64,000 nt of DNA from Mitsuaria sp. PDC51 (GTDB lineage Bacteria > Pseudomonadota > Gammaproteobacteria > Burkholderiales > Burkholderiaceae_C): positions 1,240,001-1,304,000 of the forward strand of contig NZ_FOZE01000001.1 in assembly GCF_900113225.1 (NCBI RefSeq), read 5' to 3'. A model generated the notes under the pieces. It saw only the letters and a list, made by a program, of their open reading frames with translations. It had not been told where the DNA came from and searched no databases. The translations under genes were made by a program, and so were the position numbers. This document shows positions 36,271 to 44,385 of the stretch, piece after piece (positions within the stretch are counted from its first letter, which is position 1; each line of letters begins with the position of its first letter).

Positions 36271-36771
36271 ATGCGCCGCACGAGTTTCGAGGAGATGGCC
36301 TGCCCGGTGGCACGTACGGCCGACATGCTGGGTGACAGCTGGAGCGTGCTGATCCTGCGCGAAGTGTTTTATGGGCATCACCGCTTCGACGAGTTCGTGA
36401 CCGAGCTCGGCATTGCGTCCAATACGCTGGCGCGGCGGCTGGCGGAGCTGGTGGATCGCGGGTTGCTGGAGAAGCGGCCCTATAGCGAGAAGCCGCCGCG
36501 CTTCGAGTACGTGCTGACGCCCAAGGGCCGCGATTTCCGGCCGGTGATGCTGACGATGCTGAACTGGGGCAACCGGCACGCGGCGCTGAAGGGCAAGCCG
36601 ATGCGGCTCATCGACACGGAGACCGGCGAGCCGGTGGAGCTGCAGCTGATCGATGCCCGCACGGGCAAGGCGATCGGGCCGCAGCACAAGGTGGAGCGGC
36701 GCTCGGCCGCGCCGCGGCGCATCGAGCTGTTCGACTTCGATGGGGAAGTGAAGGACGAGGCGGGCGTGTAG
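36271..36771 (+). CDS. HxlR-family transcriptional regulator
   Basis: 166 residues. The winged-helix HxlR domain fills residues 8-105: EEMACPVARTADMLGDSWSV (with the Cys near residue 11 common in redox-sensing members), LILREVFYGHHRFDEFVTEL, IASNTLARRLAELVDRGLLE and YVLTPKGRDFRPVMLTMLNW. The C-terminal 60 residues are an extension with GEPVELQLIDARTGKAIGP. It is divergent from the efflux operon with two palindromes between, so it most likely represses the pump until a drug or electrophile is present. Confidence 0.93.
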   Translation: MRRTSFEEMACPVARTADMLGDSWSVLILREVFYGHHRFDEFVTELGIASNTLARRLAELVDRGLLEKRPYSEKPPRFEYVLTPKGRDFRPVMLTMLNWGNRHAALKGKPMRLIDTETGEPVELQLIDARTGKAIGPQHKVERRSAAPRRIELFDFDGEVKDEAGV

Positions 36772-36807
36772 CCCGGACGGCGGGATGCGCGTTCCTGGCG
36801 GGCGCCC

Positions 36808-37437
36808 TCAGCGCTGCACCAGCGCGAGCTTGACGCCCAGTCCCACGAAGGCGGCCGCGAAGCCGCGCCGCATCCAGCGCAGCACCGGCGGGCGGGACAG
36901 CACGCGGTCGCGCATCGCGGCGGCGAAGACGCCATAGACCGCGAACATGCCGAAGGTCATCGCCATGAAGACGAGGGACAGCTCGAGCATCAAGGGCGTC
37001 GGGCGAGGCTCGTCGTGGGCGATGAACTGCGGCAGGAAGGCGACGAAGAAGATCGACAGCTTGGGATTGAGCAGGTTCACCAGCACTGCGTGGGCGACGA
37101 TCTCGCGCGCGGAGCGAGGCGGTCCGGCGGCATCGATGGCGAGCGCGCCGCGCTCGCGCAGCGACACCCAGGCCATGTAGAGCAGGTAGGCAACGCCGGC
37201 GTACTTCAGGAGGTCGAACGCGAGCGCGCTCGCATGCAGCAGCGCGGCCAGGCCGGTGATCGCGGCCAGCATGTGCGGCACGATGCCGAGGGTGCAGCCG
37301 AAGGCGGCCGCGAGCGCGGCCCGTCCGCCGCTGGACAGGCCGGCGGCGAGCGTCACCAGCGCGCCGGTGCCGGGCGAGGCCACGACGATCAGCGAGGTGA
37401 CCAGGAACTCGGGATTGGAGAGCGAGGAGAAGGGCAC
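36808..37437 (-). CDS. LysE-family translocator
   Basis: 209 residues from GTG 37437 with GAGGT upstream; this start gives the family length and N-terminus. Six hydrophobic segments: FLVTSLIVVASPGTGALVTL (about 10-29), AAFGCTLGIVPHMLAAITGL, LKYAGVAYLLYMAWVSLRER, VLVNLLNPKLSIFFVAFLPQ (about 115-134) and the ending FAAAFVGLGVKLALVQR. These proteins export amino acids or related compounds such as homoserine lactone. An AraC regulator gene precedes it in the same direction by 88 bp, a common pairing. Confidence 0.93.
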   Translation of the reverse strand: MPFSSLSNPEFLVTSLIVVASPGTGALVTLAAGLSSGGRAALAAAFGCTLGIVPHMLAAITGLAALLHASALAFDLLKYAGVAYLLYMAWVSLRERGALAIDAAGPPRSAREIVAHAVLVNLLNPKLSIFFVAFLPQFIAHDEPRPTPLMLELSLVFMAMTFGMFAVYGVFAAAMRDRVLSRPPVLRWMRRGFAAAFVGLGVKLALVQR

Positions 37438-37525
37438 GGCGGACCTCGATGCGATGGCTGCGGAGAGGTCATGGTCGGGCCGCGAGGGGCGGCGCGTCTT
37501 GGACGAAATTGCAGGGCCGGGCGGC

Positions 37526-38356
37526 TCAGCGCAGCGCGGCCGCGTAGACGCCGGGCGGGATGCCGAAGCAGCGGACGAAGTGGCGCGTGAGGTGGCTCTG
37601 ATCGCAGAAGCCGCTGGCGGCGGCGGCCTCGGCCAGCGGGGTGCCCAGGCCGATGAGCCGGCGCGCGCGCTGCAGGCGGCGCTGGACGAGGTAGGCATGC
37701 GGCGGCAGGCCGGTCGCGCGGGTGAAGGCGCGCAGGAACTGGAAACGGCTCAGGCCGGCCTCGCGGGCGAGGTCGGCCAGGCTCGCCGGGGAGGCGAGCT
37801 CGTCATCGAGGCGGGTGCGGGCGGCGGCGATGCCGGAAGGGAGCGCGGTCGACGCTGGCGCGCGGGGATGGAGCAGGCTCTGGAGCAGCAGCACGAGCGC
37901 GGAGTCGGCGCGCAGCGTGTCGGTCGCGGCGGCGGGCTCCGAGGTCGTTGCGAGGAAGAGCGCCTCGAAGCGGGTGGCGATGCGGGCGTCGTGGAGGGCG
38001 GGGTGGTGGAACTCGACGTCGCGTGCGGGGTGGTCCTCGGCGATGTCGGCCAGGAGGTCCATCACCAGTTCCGGCGAGAGATAGAGCATGCGCCAGGCGC
38101 GCCCGTGGTCGCCGATGGGCAGGCCATCGTGGACCTCGCCCGGGTTGACGGTGATGAGGTCGCCCGGGCCGGCTTCGACGATGCCGCGGCCGCTGGCGGA
38201 CTTCTGCGCGCCGCGATCGATCAGGCCGATGCCGAACTCGTCATGGATGTGGCGGGAGAAGGCGCGCGAGGTGTCGGCGCGGACGATGTCGACGCCAGGG
38301 ATCGGGCAGGGGAGGCGGGTGAAGGCGCCGCCGCGCGGGGCGGAGTCAGTGGCCAT
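37526..38356 (-). CDS. AraC-family transcriptional regulator
   Basis: 276 residues from ATG 38356. An N-terminal cupin-like sensor (SRHIHDEFGIGLIDRGAQKS, VNPGEVHDGLPIGD) is followed by the double HTH: PASLADLAREAGLSRFQFLR (about 192-211) with AFTRATGLPPHAYLVQRRLQ and ASGFCDQSHLTRHFVRCFGI. This AraC subtype commonly regulates adjacent LysE exporters. Its 5' end overlaps the end of the DUF1810 gene by 11 bp. Confidence 0.92.
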   Translation of the reverse strand: MATDSAPRGGAFTRLPCPIPGVDIVRADTSRAFSRHIHDEFGIGLIDRGAQKSASGRGIVEAGPGDLITVNPGEVHDGLPIGDHGRAWRMLYLSPELVMDLLADIAEDHPARDVEFHHPALHDARIATRFEALFLATTSEPAAATDTLRADSALVLLLQSLLHPRAPASTALPSGIAAARTRLDDELASPASLADLAREAGLSRFQFLRAFTRATGLPPHAYLVQRRLQRARRLIGLGTPLAEAAAASGFCDQSHLTRHFVRCFGIPPGVYAAALR

Positions 38357-38774
38357 CGAGGAGTTCCAGCGTGCGCGGGTCGGGCTGGCCATCGTAGAAG
38401 CGGTCGAGGGCTTCGACGAAGACGGCGTCGTTGTCGGAGGCGCGCGCGAAGAGCGTCAGCGAGGAGCGGAACTTCAGGGCGTCGACCTGGCCGAGGATCT
38501 GCTCGGCGGATCGGGTGCGGTGGGAGTTCATCAGCGTCACGCATTCGCGAAGACGCGGGCCGAGGACCGGGTGGGCCAGAAAAGCGGCGGCTTCGTCGAG
38601 GGATTCGATGCCGTAGAACTGGGCTGTGCTGCTGAGACCCAGGCCGCGGAGCTGCGGGAAGAAGTACCACATCCAGTGGCTGACCTTGCGACCGCGCTTG
38701 AGCTCGCCGAGGACGTCGGCGAGTTGAGGAGACTGGGCGGTGAGGAAGCGGTCGAGGTCGAAAGGCGCAGGCAT
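38346..38774 (-). CDS. DUF1810 family protein
   Basis: 142 residues from ATG 38774. The family pattern is clear: FDLDRFLTAQSPQLADVLGE, then KVSHWMWYFFPQLRGLGLSS (about 37-56), FYGIESLDEAAAFLAHPVLG, RLRECVTLMN and GQVDALKFRSSLTLFARASD. DUF1810 (YjdF-like) proteins are small, soluble and of unresolved function. The gene ends inside the start of the AraC gene, so it may be co-expressed with the regulator. Confidence 0.92.
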   Translation of the reverse strand: MPAPFDLDRFLTAQSPQLADVLGELKRGRKVSHWMWYFFPQLRGLGLSSTAQFYGIESLDEAAAFLAHPVLGPRLRECVTLMNSHRTRSAEQILGQVDALKFRSSLTLFARASDNDAVFVEALDRFYDGQPDPRTLELLDGH

Positions 38775-38815
38775 GAGGGGGTGCGGTAGCGCGGAGCGGT
38801 CACCGTCGACGCTGA

Positions 38816-39040
38816 TCATTCGCCGGGAAGCAGCTTCTCCAAGGGGAATCCGATTTCTTCCTCGTTCTGCTTGTATTCCTTCTTGAGAAATTCGAAGAAC
38901 TGCGTGAGGTACACGTAGTGTTCCTCGTGATCCGAACGGTCTCGGATCGTCTCGCTGCGAAGCAGTCCTTCCTGGTACAGCACCGCGTCGCGCACCGCAG
39001 TCACAAGCAGGGCCGCGTACGGATTTGGGATTGTGATCAT
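38816..39040 (-). CDS. Tsi2-like immunity protein (antitoxin)
   Basis: 74 residues, almost all helical and acidic: NPYAALLVTAVRDAVLYQEG, then HEEHYVYLTQFFEFLKKEYK and EEEIGFPLEKLLPGE. Size, helical make-up and position match Tsi2, the 77-residue immunity protein that binds Tse2 in Pseudomonas aeruginosa. Its start overlaps the stop of the Tse2-like toxin gene by 4 bp, the usual coupling in toxin-immunity pairs. Direct similarity is weak by eye, so the call rests mainly on the partner. The DNA is less GC-rich than the neighbours, which suggests transfer. Confidence 0.68.
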   Translation of the reverse strand: MITIPNPYAALLVTAVRDAVLYQEGLLRSETIRDRSDHEEHYVYLTQFFEFLKKEYKQNEEEIGFPLEKLLPGE

Positions 39041-39501
39041 GCGGCTTCCTTGATGGCATTCACAGCGAGTTGATTCAAGAGCATCTTGAACTGCTCCAGG
39101 GGCATGTCATGCGCGGGAGCGATGGTGTAGTGGGTGGCGCCCAGGCGCGGGTTGAAATTGTCTTTCACGATCGCCAACCCGTTGGGCAGCACGGTGCCGG
39201 CAGAAATTCGATAGTACGACCAGTCCTTTCCAGAGGGCACTCCGGCCTTGTCGAAGGTGCTGATGCCTCGGGGACTCCTCGCCACGGTGACCCACTTGCT
39301 GCCACCGCGGTTCACGATGTCGATGTCCGGCGGACGAAGGCGTCCAGCCGAGTAGACGACTACCTCTTCAATGAGGTCGAACAGGCCGCCACCCTTTTTG
39401 GCGTGAAGGCCTCGCCAAAGATTCACCGGCACCTTGCCGTCGAAGTAGTTGTGGTCCTCCCCTAAGGAACGAAGCACATCCTTCAAGGTGGTAACGCTCA
39501 T
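39037..39501 (-). CDS. Tse2-like ADP-ribosyltransferase toxin
   Basis: 154 residues. The central and C-terminal part resembles Tse2, a growth-arresting toxin delivered by the type VI secretion system: GISTFDKAGVPSGKDWSYYR, ISAGTVLPNGLAIVKDNFNP and RLGATHYTIAPAHDMPLEQF (about 120-139) line up in order with Tse2 segments remembered from the literature (FDRAGV, HYTIMPAKPM). The start carries NLWRGL, which fits the Arg-containing first strand of ADP-ribosyltransferases. No signal peptide. The small immunity-like gene follows with a 4-bp overlap. No type VI structural gene is in the window, so it may be an orphan effector or act as a toxin-antitoxin pair. Confidence 0.78.
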   Translation of the reverse strand: MSVTTLKDVLRSLGEDHNYFDGKVPVNLWRGLHAKKGGGLFDLIEEVVVYSAGRLRPPDIDIVNRGGSKWVTVARSPRGISTFDKAGVPSGKDWSYYRISAGTVLPNGLAIVKDNFNPRLGATHYTIAPAHDMPLEQFKMLLNQLAVNAIKEAA

Positions 39502-39609
39502 CTGTTGCTCCCAGCACGGCTGAAGGAACAGTGTGGGCGGGATGGCGTGGCTCCCGAAGTGACCTAAGTCCTTCGCGTGGCGAAGCCGCAGGGGCGCTTG
39601 AAGGGGCGT

Positions 39610-39927
39610 CTATTTCTGTGATGCGACGCCCGCGAGCAACTCATGGCATCGCCGTTGCACGTCGTCCGATGGCAGAGAGTCGAGCAGCTGGGCTTCCGTG
39701 CTCGCCGCGTGGGTGAGTGACGGAGGTTGCGGACCGCTCATCCCCTTTTTTCTGGCGGAAACTGCACCCTGCTCAAGCGCAGCGGCGTTGATTGCGCGCC
39801 ATTTGGAATAGGCGTCACGCAAAGGCGCGGCCATGTCGGGGAAGTGGGCAGAGCAAACCGGGGCCTTCGCTTCGAAGTGCACGGCTTGAATGTGAAGCTC
39901 GAGGGCTTGGTGGTCCGTGAACGGCAT
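39610..39927 (-). CDS. small protein of unknown function next to the Tse2-like pair
   Basis: 105 residues from ATG 39927 (an ATG at 39945 would add six). It begins PFTDHQALELHIQAVHFEAK and continues MAAPLRDAYSKWRAINAAAL, probably helical, with a polar tail. No ribosome binding site, signal peptide or membrane helix is obvious and I recognise no family. Lower GC and the position upstream of the toxin gene suggest it belongs to the same accessory segment, perhaps as a chaperone or adaptor, but that is speculation. Confidence 0.5.
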   Translation of the reverse strand: MPFTDHQALELHIQAVHFEAKAPVCSAHFPDMAAPLRDAYSKWRAINAAALEQGAVSARKKGMSGPQPPSLTHAASTEAQLLDSLPSDDVQRRCHELLAGVASQK

Positions 39928-40381
39928 GGCACCGAGGCTTGTCACCAGAGTGGAGGGCCAGGCCCGGATCCCGCAGGAATACTGGGGAAAAGTAAAGAAG
40001 GTTGACGAGCCTTACCCTCGGCACTGGTCACAACGGTTAGGGCTGCTTGGTTCCCCACCTGACCCGGTTGGCCGCGCTTCCATGCGAGGAGGCCCGTCAG
40101 CGGCGGATTCTAGCCGAGCTTTCCGAGCCCTCCGGCCGCGCGCTCCCCCTGCGTGCATCTCCGCACGCCACGCGTGCGAACACCGCCACCCCTGGGTCGA
40201 CGTGCCCTGCGGGCCTGTGGTTAAATCCGCCCCGGACCTCGCGGGACGCGCTCCCGCCCAGGCCATCGCCGATTTACCAACTACTTGCGGGCGATTCACA
40301 AATGCGGCTAAAGCGTTGCGGCTCCGACTGCCCCCGGGCCGGCAAACGCCGGTGATCTCTGTGGGCTCTCGGAGTTTTTTC
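39928..40381. other. 454-bp intergenic region, no gene supported
   Basis: The region between the divergent small genes holds open frames only by virtue of high GC. The frame of the next gene is open back to 39917, but that 155-residue extension has shadow composition (Arg, Pro, Ser, Ala) and is not convincing. No clear palindrome, T-run terminator or repeat was seen. The promoter for the gene at 40382 should lie in its right part. Confidence 0.45.
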
Positions 40382-40804
40382 ATGTCCGCTCGTCTGGCTC
40401 AGTTCGATTCGCTGCTGACCCGCCGCCGTGCCGCTCACGGCACCACCGCACCCACCCAGCCGCTGCGCACGCTGCGCGACCCCTGGGGCGAGCCGGTCGC
40501 CGAGTTCTCCCGCTTCCCCTCCGACCTCGAGCTGCTCAAGGCCGCCCATCGCCTGCAAGGCGACGACTGGATCGGCCCACTCGCCGACGACGCCCACGCC
40601 CAGCGCCTGAATGCCGCCTGGCGCCTCGCGTTGCTGCGCGCCGATCGCCACGGTCAGGCTCGCGTGTCGCGTGAGGTCGGCCCGCAATGGATCAGCGCCC
40701 CTCACGCCGCGCGCCCCGGCGAACGTCCCGCCGAGCTGCGCCGCGCGCTCCAGGCCGCGGCCGTCCGTCAGCTCTGGCAGTCGGGCTGGAAGCTGGTCGG
40801 CTGA
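40382..40804 (+). CDS. protein of unknown function
   Basis: 140 residues from ATG 40382. Soluble, rich in Ala, Arg and Leu, with SARLAQFDSLLTRRRAAHGT at the start and a Trp-containing end (VRQLWQSGWKLVG). The middle part WGEPVAEFSRFPSDLELLKA and LQGDDWIGPLADDAHAQRLN appears structured, and codon use matches core genes. No family recognised and no signal peptide or membrane segment. It converges with the methyltransferase gene, with stops 33 bp apart. Confidence 0.68.
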   Translation: MSARLAQFDSLLTRRRAAHGTTAPTQPLRTLRDPWGEPVAEFSRFPSDLELLKAAHRLQGDDWIGPLADDAHAQRLNAAWRLALLRADRHGQARVSREVGPQWISAPHAARPGERPAELRRALQAAAVRQLWQSGWKLVG

Positions 40805-40836
40805 TCCGCCACGCAAGCGGAGCGCTCGCCACGCCG

Positions 40837-41622
40837 TCACGCCGACGGGAGCCGCTCCGACAACCAGGCCTCGGTCGCGTAAGGGAAGGCGATCGTCGGC
40901 GCTCTCAGTTCGGCGAAGCGATCCCGCAGCGCCCGCAGCCGCTGCGCGACAACGTGCTGCTCGGGCTCCGGCAGCGACGCGATGAAGCTCACCGACAGGA
41001 TCCGATCGATCACGACCTGATCGAAAGTCCCCACGTGGCTGTGCGGCAGCACCGTCCGCTGCAGCGGCCCGAACAGCGACTGCCCCTCGAAAGGCTGCTT
41101 CCACGTCCCCTTGTAGAAGCGCGGCGCATCGCCCTCATAGGGGGTGATGATCTCGGTGATCGCGGCGACCCAGTCGCGGGACTCATCCCTCACGTTCCAC
41201 ACCAGCCCCAACCGCCCACCCGGCCGCAGCACGCGATGCATCTCGCGCAGCGCCTGCGCGTTCGCGAACCAGTGGAAGGACTGTGCGCAGACGACCACGT
41301 CCGCCGCGCCATCCTCCAGCGGGATCGCCTCCGCCGTGCCGCCGAGCGCCCGCACGTCAGGCAGGCTTTCCGCGAGCCGCGCCCGCATCGCGTCGACCGG
41401 CTCGACCGCCGTGACCGCCGCCCCCGTGCGCGCCAGCAGCTTCGTGAACTTGCCGGTCCCCGGGCCGAGATCGACGACGCGCGCGCCCTCGCGGGCGCCC
41501 AGCGTCGCGTCCAGCCATTCGGCGAGCGCTTCCGGATACTCCGGGCGGCCACGCTGGTAGCTGTCCGAGGCGCTGGTGTAGCCGCGCTGCGCGGCGTCGT
41601 GGATGGGGCGGGTGGAGGTCAT
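40837..41622 (-). CDS. class I SAM-dependent methyltransferase
   Basis: 261 residues. Motif I is GARVVDLGPGTGKFTKLLAR (about 46-65), followed by VTAVEPVDAMRARLAESLPD, ADVVVCAQSFHWFANAQALR (about 107-126) and HRVLRPGGRLGLVWNVRDES, the Methyltransf_11 pattern. The start RGYTSASDSYQRGRPEYPE is typical of a widespread subgroup annotated as small-molecule methyltransferases. Substrate unknown. It is transcribed alone. Confidence 0.92.
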   Translation of the reverse strand: MTSTRPIHDAAQRGYTSASDSYQRGRPEYPEALAEWLDATLGAREGARVVDLGPGTGKFTKLLARTGAAVTAVEPVDAMRARLAESLPDVRALGGTAEAIPLEDGAADVVVCAQSFHWFANAQALREMHRVLRPGGRLGLVWNVRDESRDWVAAITEIITPYEGDAPRFYKGTWKQPFEGQSLFGPLQRTVLPHSHVGTFDQVVIDRILSVSFIASLPEPEQHVVAQRLRALRDRFAELRAPTIAFPYATEAWLSERLPSA

Positions 41623-41691
41623 TTGCCCATGCTACGCCCGGCATGGCTCGTGGACGTCAAGGGCCTGTGGGCGCCGCGTGCGCGCGCTGGC

Positions 41692-42069
41692 TCAGAGCCC
41701 GAGCAAGACCTGGCGCGTCATCGACACCGCCATGACGTAGCCGAGCGCGACCAGCGCCAGCAGATAACCGACCACGCGGAACTCTCCGCGTCCGATGCCC
41801 CAGTGCCCGAGTGCGAAGTACGCGCCGAGCGCGATGAACTTCGCCGTCATCCAGGGCTCGTAGCGCGGGTCGTGGTGCATCGCGCCCCAGAGGCTCAGTC
41901 CGGACACCACGATCAGCACATGGCTGCTGAACACGAGCGTGCGCAGCCGCTCGTCCATCACCCACGCCGCGCCGAATTGATGCGCCAGCCCCCGCACCAG
42001 GAACAGTCCGACGCTGCACCACGCGAGCAGCGCATGCATCTCGACCATCGGGCCATAGAACCAGTCCAT
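41692..42069 (-). CDS. SirB2-family membrane protein
   Basis: 125 residues with four predicted membrane helices: EMHALLAWCSVGLFLVRGLA, LVFSSHVLIVVSGLSLWGAM (about 46-65), AKFIALGAYFALGHWGIGRG and VGYLLALVALGYVMAVSMTR. Order and length fit SirB2-like proteins, once named as invasion-gene regulators but of unknown biochemical function. It is a single gene, divergent from the HEPN pair. Confidence 0.85.
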   Translation of the reverse strand: MDWFYGPMVEMHALLAWCSVGLFLVRGLAHQFGAAWVMDERLRTLVFSSHVLIVVSGLSLWGAMHHDPRYEPWMTAKFIALGAYFALGHWGIGRGEFRVVGYLLALVALGYVMAVSMTRQVLLGL

Positions 42070-42271
42070 GAGCGCGGAGCTTCGTCACCCGGGCGGGGGA
42101 TGTCAATCCGGGGAACGCGGGGCAGGGCCCAAGAGGCCAGGCGGCTTCCCTCGAAGGTGGGCCCGCTTCAACCCCCGCCAGGAACCACTTTGAGTCATGG
42201 CAGGACGCGCCGCGATTTCGAGAATGGGCGCCTTCCATCGACGTGGGTCGGTGAGTCGAAAGGTCGTGAAG

Positions 42272-42790
42272 ATGATTGATCAAGTGGAATGCAAGCCGAG
42301 CGGTGTGCTGGCCGCGTCGGGCAGGGAGGCGGAGTGGCCACACTACCGCTGGGTGAGGGTCGACAGCAAGGCCCAGCCGCCCTACAAGTTTCATCCGTGC
42401 CTCAATCCCTGCGCGCCGTCCGAATGGCCCTACGACTTGCAGGCGCTGCGCGGCACGGAGGATTGGAGCGACATCATCGAATGGTTCTTGTCGAGGCATC
42501 CCGCCGTACCCCGCGAAGACGTACGGCACTTCGAAGAGGAGCTGATTCGGTGTTCACGAGGCCGTCAGATCAGCGTGGAGATCAGGCGGGATCCGGAGCT
42601 GGCCACACTGGATCTGCTGTTCACGCTCTGGGGTTTCGCGGAGGGCGAGTTCTGCTTCGAGTCCATTGAGATCAAGACCATGAGCAGGGTTTGGTTTGCC
42701 GTCCCCGCGTTGCGCTCGCTCATGGGAACCGTCGGACTCGATGCAAGGCGTGGAGCCTTCGAGGATCGGCGGGACATGTGGAAGAGGTGA
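42272..42790 (+). CDS. protein of unknown function, partner of the HEPN gene
   Basis: 172 residues from ATG 42272 (AAGG upstream); an ATG at 42197 would give an unconvincing Arg/Ser-rich extension. The protein is soluble, with YRWVRVDSKAQPPYKFHPCL, EDWSDIIEWFLSRHPAVPRE and ELATLDLLFTLWGFAEGEFC as ordered blocks. No family recognised. It precedes the HEPN gene by 3 bp, so the two are surely co-translated, as in two-gene toxin-antitoxin or stress modules. GC is lower than in flanking core genes. Confidence 0.72.
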   Translation: MIDQVECKPSGVLAASGREAEWPHYRWVRVDSKAQPPYKFHPCLNPCAPSEWPYDLQALRGTEDWSDIIEWFLSRHPAVPREDVRHFEEELIRCSRGRQISVEIRRDPELATLDLLFTLWGFAEGEFCFESIEIKTMSRVWFAVPALRSLMGTVGLDARRGAFEDRRDMWKR

Positions 42791-42793
42791 CGC

Positions 42794-43171
42794 ATGCATC
42801 GATTCGATCCGGACGAGTTTTTGGAGGTGGCGGAGCACCTGAGCTCTCGGCAAAGCGAGGGCAGCATGCGAAGCGCGGCTTCACGCGCGTACTACGGCGT
42901 GTTCATCCTGGCGCGTGAGTTGGCCGTCATTGGCGACAAGGGGAGCGAAGTGCATCTGCGCACCCGGCACCATTACGAACAAGCCGGTGAAAGGCTGATC
43001 GCGGAGGGCCTTGAATACTTGAGGCGACGCCGAAACATCGCGGACTATTTGACTGAGCGGATCTTCTCTCAGCAGGACTCGCGTGACGTTTTGAAGCGCT
43101 CAAGGCACGTGCGTGCCGCCCTGAGGATCTTTGCCGGGCGGCGAAAGCACGCTCACGCAGCGGGAGGCTGA
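42794..43171 (+). CDS. HEPN-domain protein
   Basis: 125 residues, helical. The HEPN pattern is SEGSMRSAASRAYYGVFILA (about residues 22-41) and YLRRRRNIADYLTERIFSQQ (about 75-94), as in HEPN proteins of two-gene modules. The RNase motif of active HEPN toxins, Rx4-6H, is not visible, so it is either inactive or of the non-catalytic binding type. It starts 3 bp after the preceding unknown gene and the pair may be a mobile accessory module. Confidence 0.72.
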   Translation: MHRFDPDEFLEVAEHLSSRQSEGSMRSAASRAYYGVFILARELAVIGDKGSEVHLRTRHHYEQAGERLIAEGLEYLRRRRNIADYLTERIFSQQDSRDVLKRSRHVRAALRIFAGRRKHAHAAGG

Positions 43172-43205
43172 ATGCCAGGATTCATTCGGCGAGAAGGTAG
43201 GAGCG

Positions 43206-43230
43206 AAAAAAAAGGCGCCTCAGCGCCTTT
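43206..43230 (-). terminator. rho-independent terminator of the purM-like gene
   Basis: A perfect 8-bp stem AAAGGCGC / GCGCCTTT (43211-43218 with 43223-43230) with loop CTCA is followed, read on the minus strand, by eight T residues (complement of 43206-43213). It ends the purM-like gene at 43255 and may also slow transcripts arriving from the HEPN gene. Confidence 0.88.
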
Positions 43231-43254
43231 CATTGCCTCCAGACCTGGCCTCGC

Positions 43255-44385
43255 TCAGCGCAGCTGCAGGTCGTCGTCACCGAAGCGGATGTCCAGCGGC
43301 TCGATCAGCAACTGCTTCTCACCGTCCTCGACGCGGCCGGCGTCCCACGCCTCGATACCGCAGGACTTGGCGATCTCCACCACCTTCGCCGCCTGGTCCG
43401 CCTTCACGAAGATCGCGAAACCCGCGCCCATGTTCAGCGTCGAATAGGCCTCGCGGTCGTCCTGCTGCGCGTGCTCCTGCATGAACTTCAGCACCGGCGT
43501 CACCGGCGGCACCGTGTGGATGCGGTAAGTGAACTTGCCGGGATGCCGCAGCAGCTTGCGCCAGCCGTGGCCCGTGATGTTCGCGCAGTAGTGCGGCGTG
43601 ATGCCGGCCTTGTACAGCGCCTCGGTCACCGGCGAGTACAGCGTCGTCGGCGCCAGCAGCGCGTCACCGTAGCTCAGGCTCGGCTGGACTTCCGTCAGGT
43701 AGCCCTGGGGCAGGCGCTCGGTCAGTTTGCGCGCCAGGCTCAGGCCGTTGGCGTGGATGCCGGACGAGGCCAGCAGCACGATCGCGTCGCCCGCGCCCAG
43801 CTTGTCGCCGACCGACAGCCGTTCCTTCGGGTTGATCAGGCCGGTGCAGGAGGCCGCCAGATCGATGCGGCCGCCTTCCACGATGCCCGCCAGCGCCGGC
43901 GTCTCGCCGCCGCCCCAGGCCACCTGGCAGACGTCGCAGGCCTTCTTCCAGCCCGCCACCAGCGCCTGCGCGCGCTGCGCGTCGCCGAACCAGTCCGAGC
44001 CGCCCGCGGCCCAATAGGCCTGCACCACCAGCGGCGTCGCGCCCACCGTGATCAGGTCGTTCACCGCCATCGCGATCGTGTCCTGCGCGATGCCGTCGTA
44101 GTAGCTCTTGCCGGTGAGCGTCGCCATCTCATCCGCGACCAGGGTCTTCGTGCCCAGGCATTCGACGATCGAGGCGATGTAGAACGGCCCCACGTCCACG
44201 ACATACGCCGACTCGCCCCGCGAGGCCTTCACCTCGGTGAACCCGTGCGCGCTCATGTGGACGGCCGTGGCCGCCGCGGCGCGCTGGGCGCTGATCTTCA
44301 GCGGGTCGATCAGGTCGTAATTGACGCCGGCCTGTTCGTAGCTCAGCGTGCCGGAGGAAGGATCGTGCGGGGCGTGGGTGCTCAT
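43255..44385 (-). CDS. phosphoribosylformylglycinamidine cyclo-ligase (PurM-like)
   Basis: 376 residues. AIR-synthase fold: YEQAGVNYDLIDPLKISAQR at the start, VAMTxxD-type region AMAVNDLITVGATPLVVQAY (about 105-124), AWGGGETPALAGIVEGGRID (about 155-174), GDAIVLLASSGIHANGLSLA and LNMGAGFAIFVKADQAAKVV. PurM closes the imidazole ring of purines from FGAM using ATP. Several motifs differ from the common form (GGGETPALAG instead of GGETAEMPG), so it is a divergent branch and could act on a related substrate. Confidence 0.85.
   Translation of the reverse strand: MSTHAPHDPSSGTLSYEQAGVNYDLIDPLKISAQRAAAATAVHMSAHGFTEVKASRGESAYVVDVGPFYIASIVECLGTKTLVADEMATLTGKSYYDGIAQDTIAMAVNDLITVGATPLVVQAYWAAGGSDWFGDAQRAQALVAGWKKACDVCQVAWGGGETPALAGIVEGGRIDLAASCTGLINPKERLSVGDKLGAGDAIVLLASSGIHANGLSLARKLTERLPQGYLTEVQPSLSYGDALLAPTTLYSPVTEALYKAGITPHYCANITGHGWRKLLRHPGKFTYRIHTVPPVTPVLKFMQEHAQQDDREAYSTLNMGAGFAIFVKADQAAKVVEIAKSCGIEAWDAGRVEDGEKQLLIEPLDIRFGDDDLQLR

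Noticed and set aside
39917-40381. Extending the gene at 40382 to an upstream ATG at 39917
   Set aside because: The extension has shadow composition (Pro, Arg, Ser) and no ribosome binding site, while ATG 40382 gives a compact protein.
42794-43171. Calling the HEPN protein an RNase toxin
   Set aside because: The Rx4-6H active-site motif of toxic HEPN domains is not present in the sequence.
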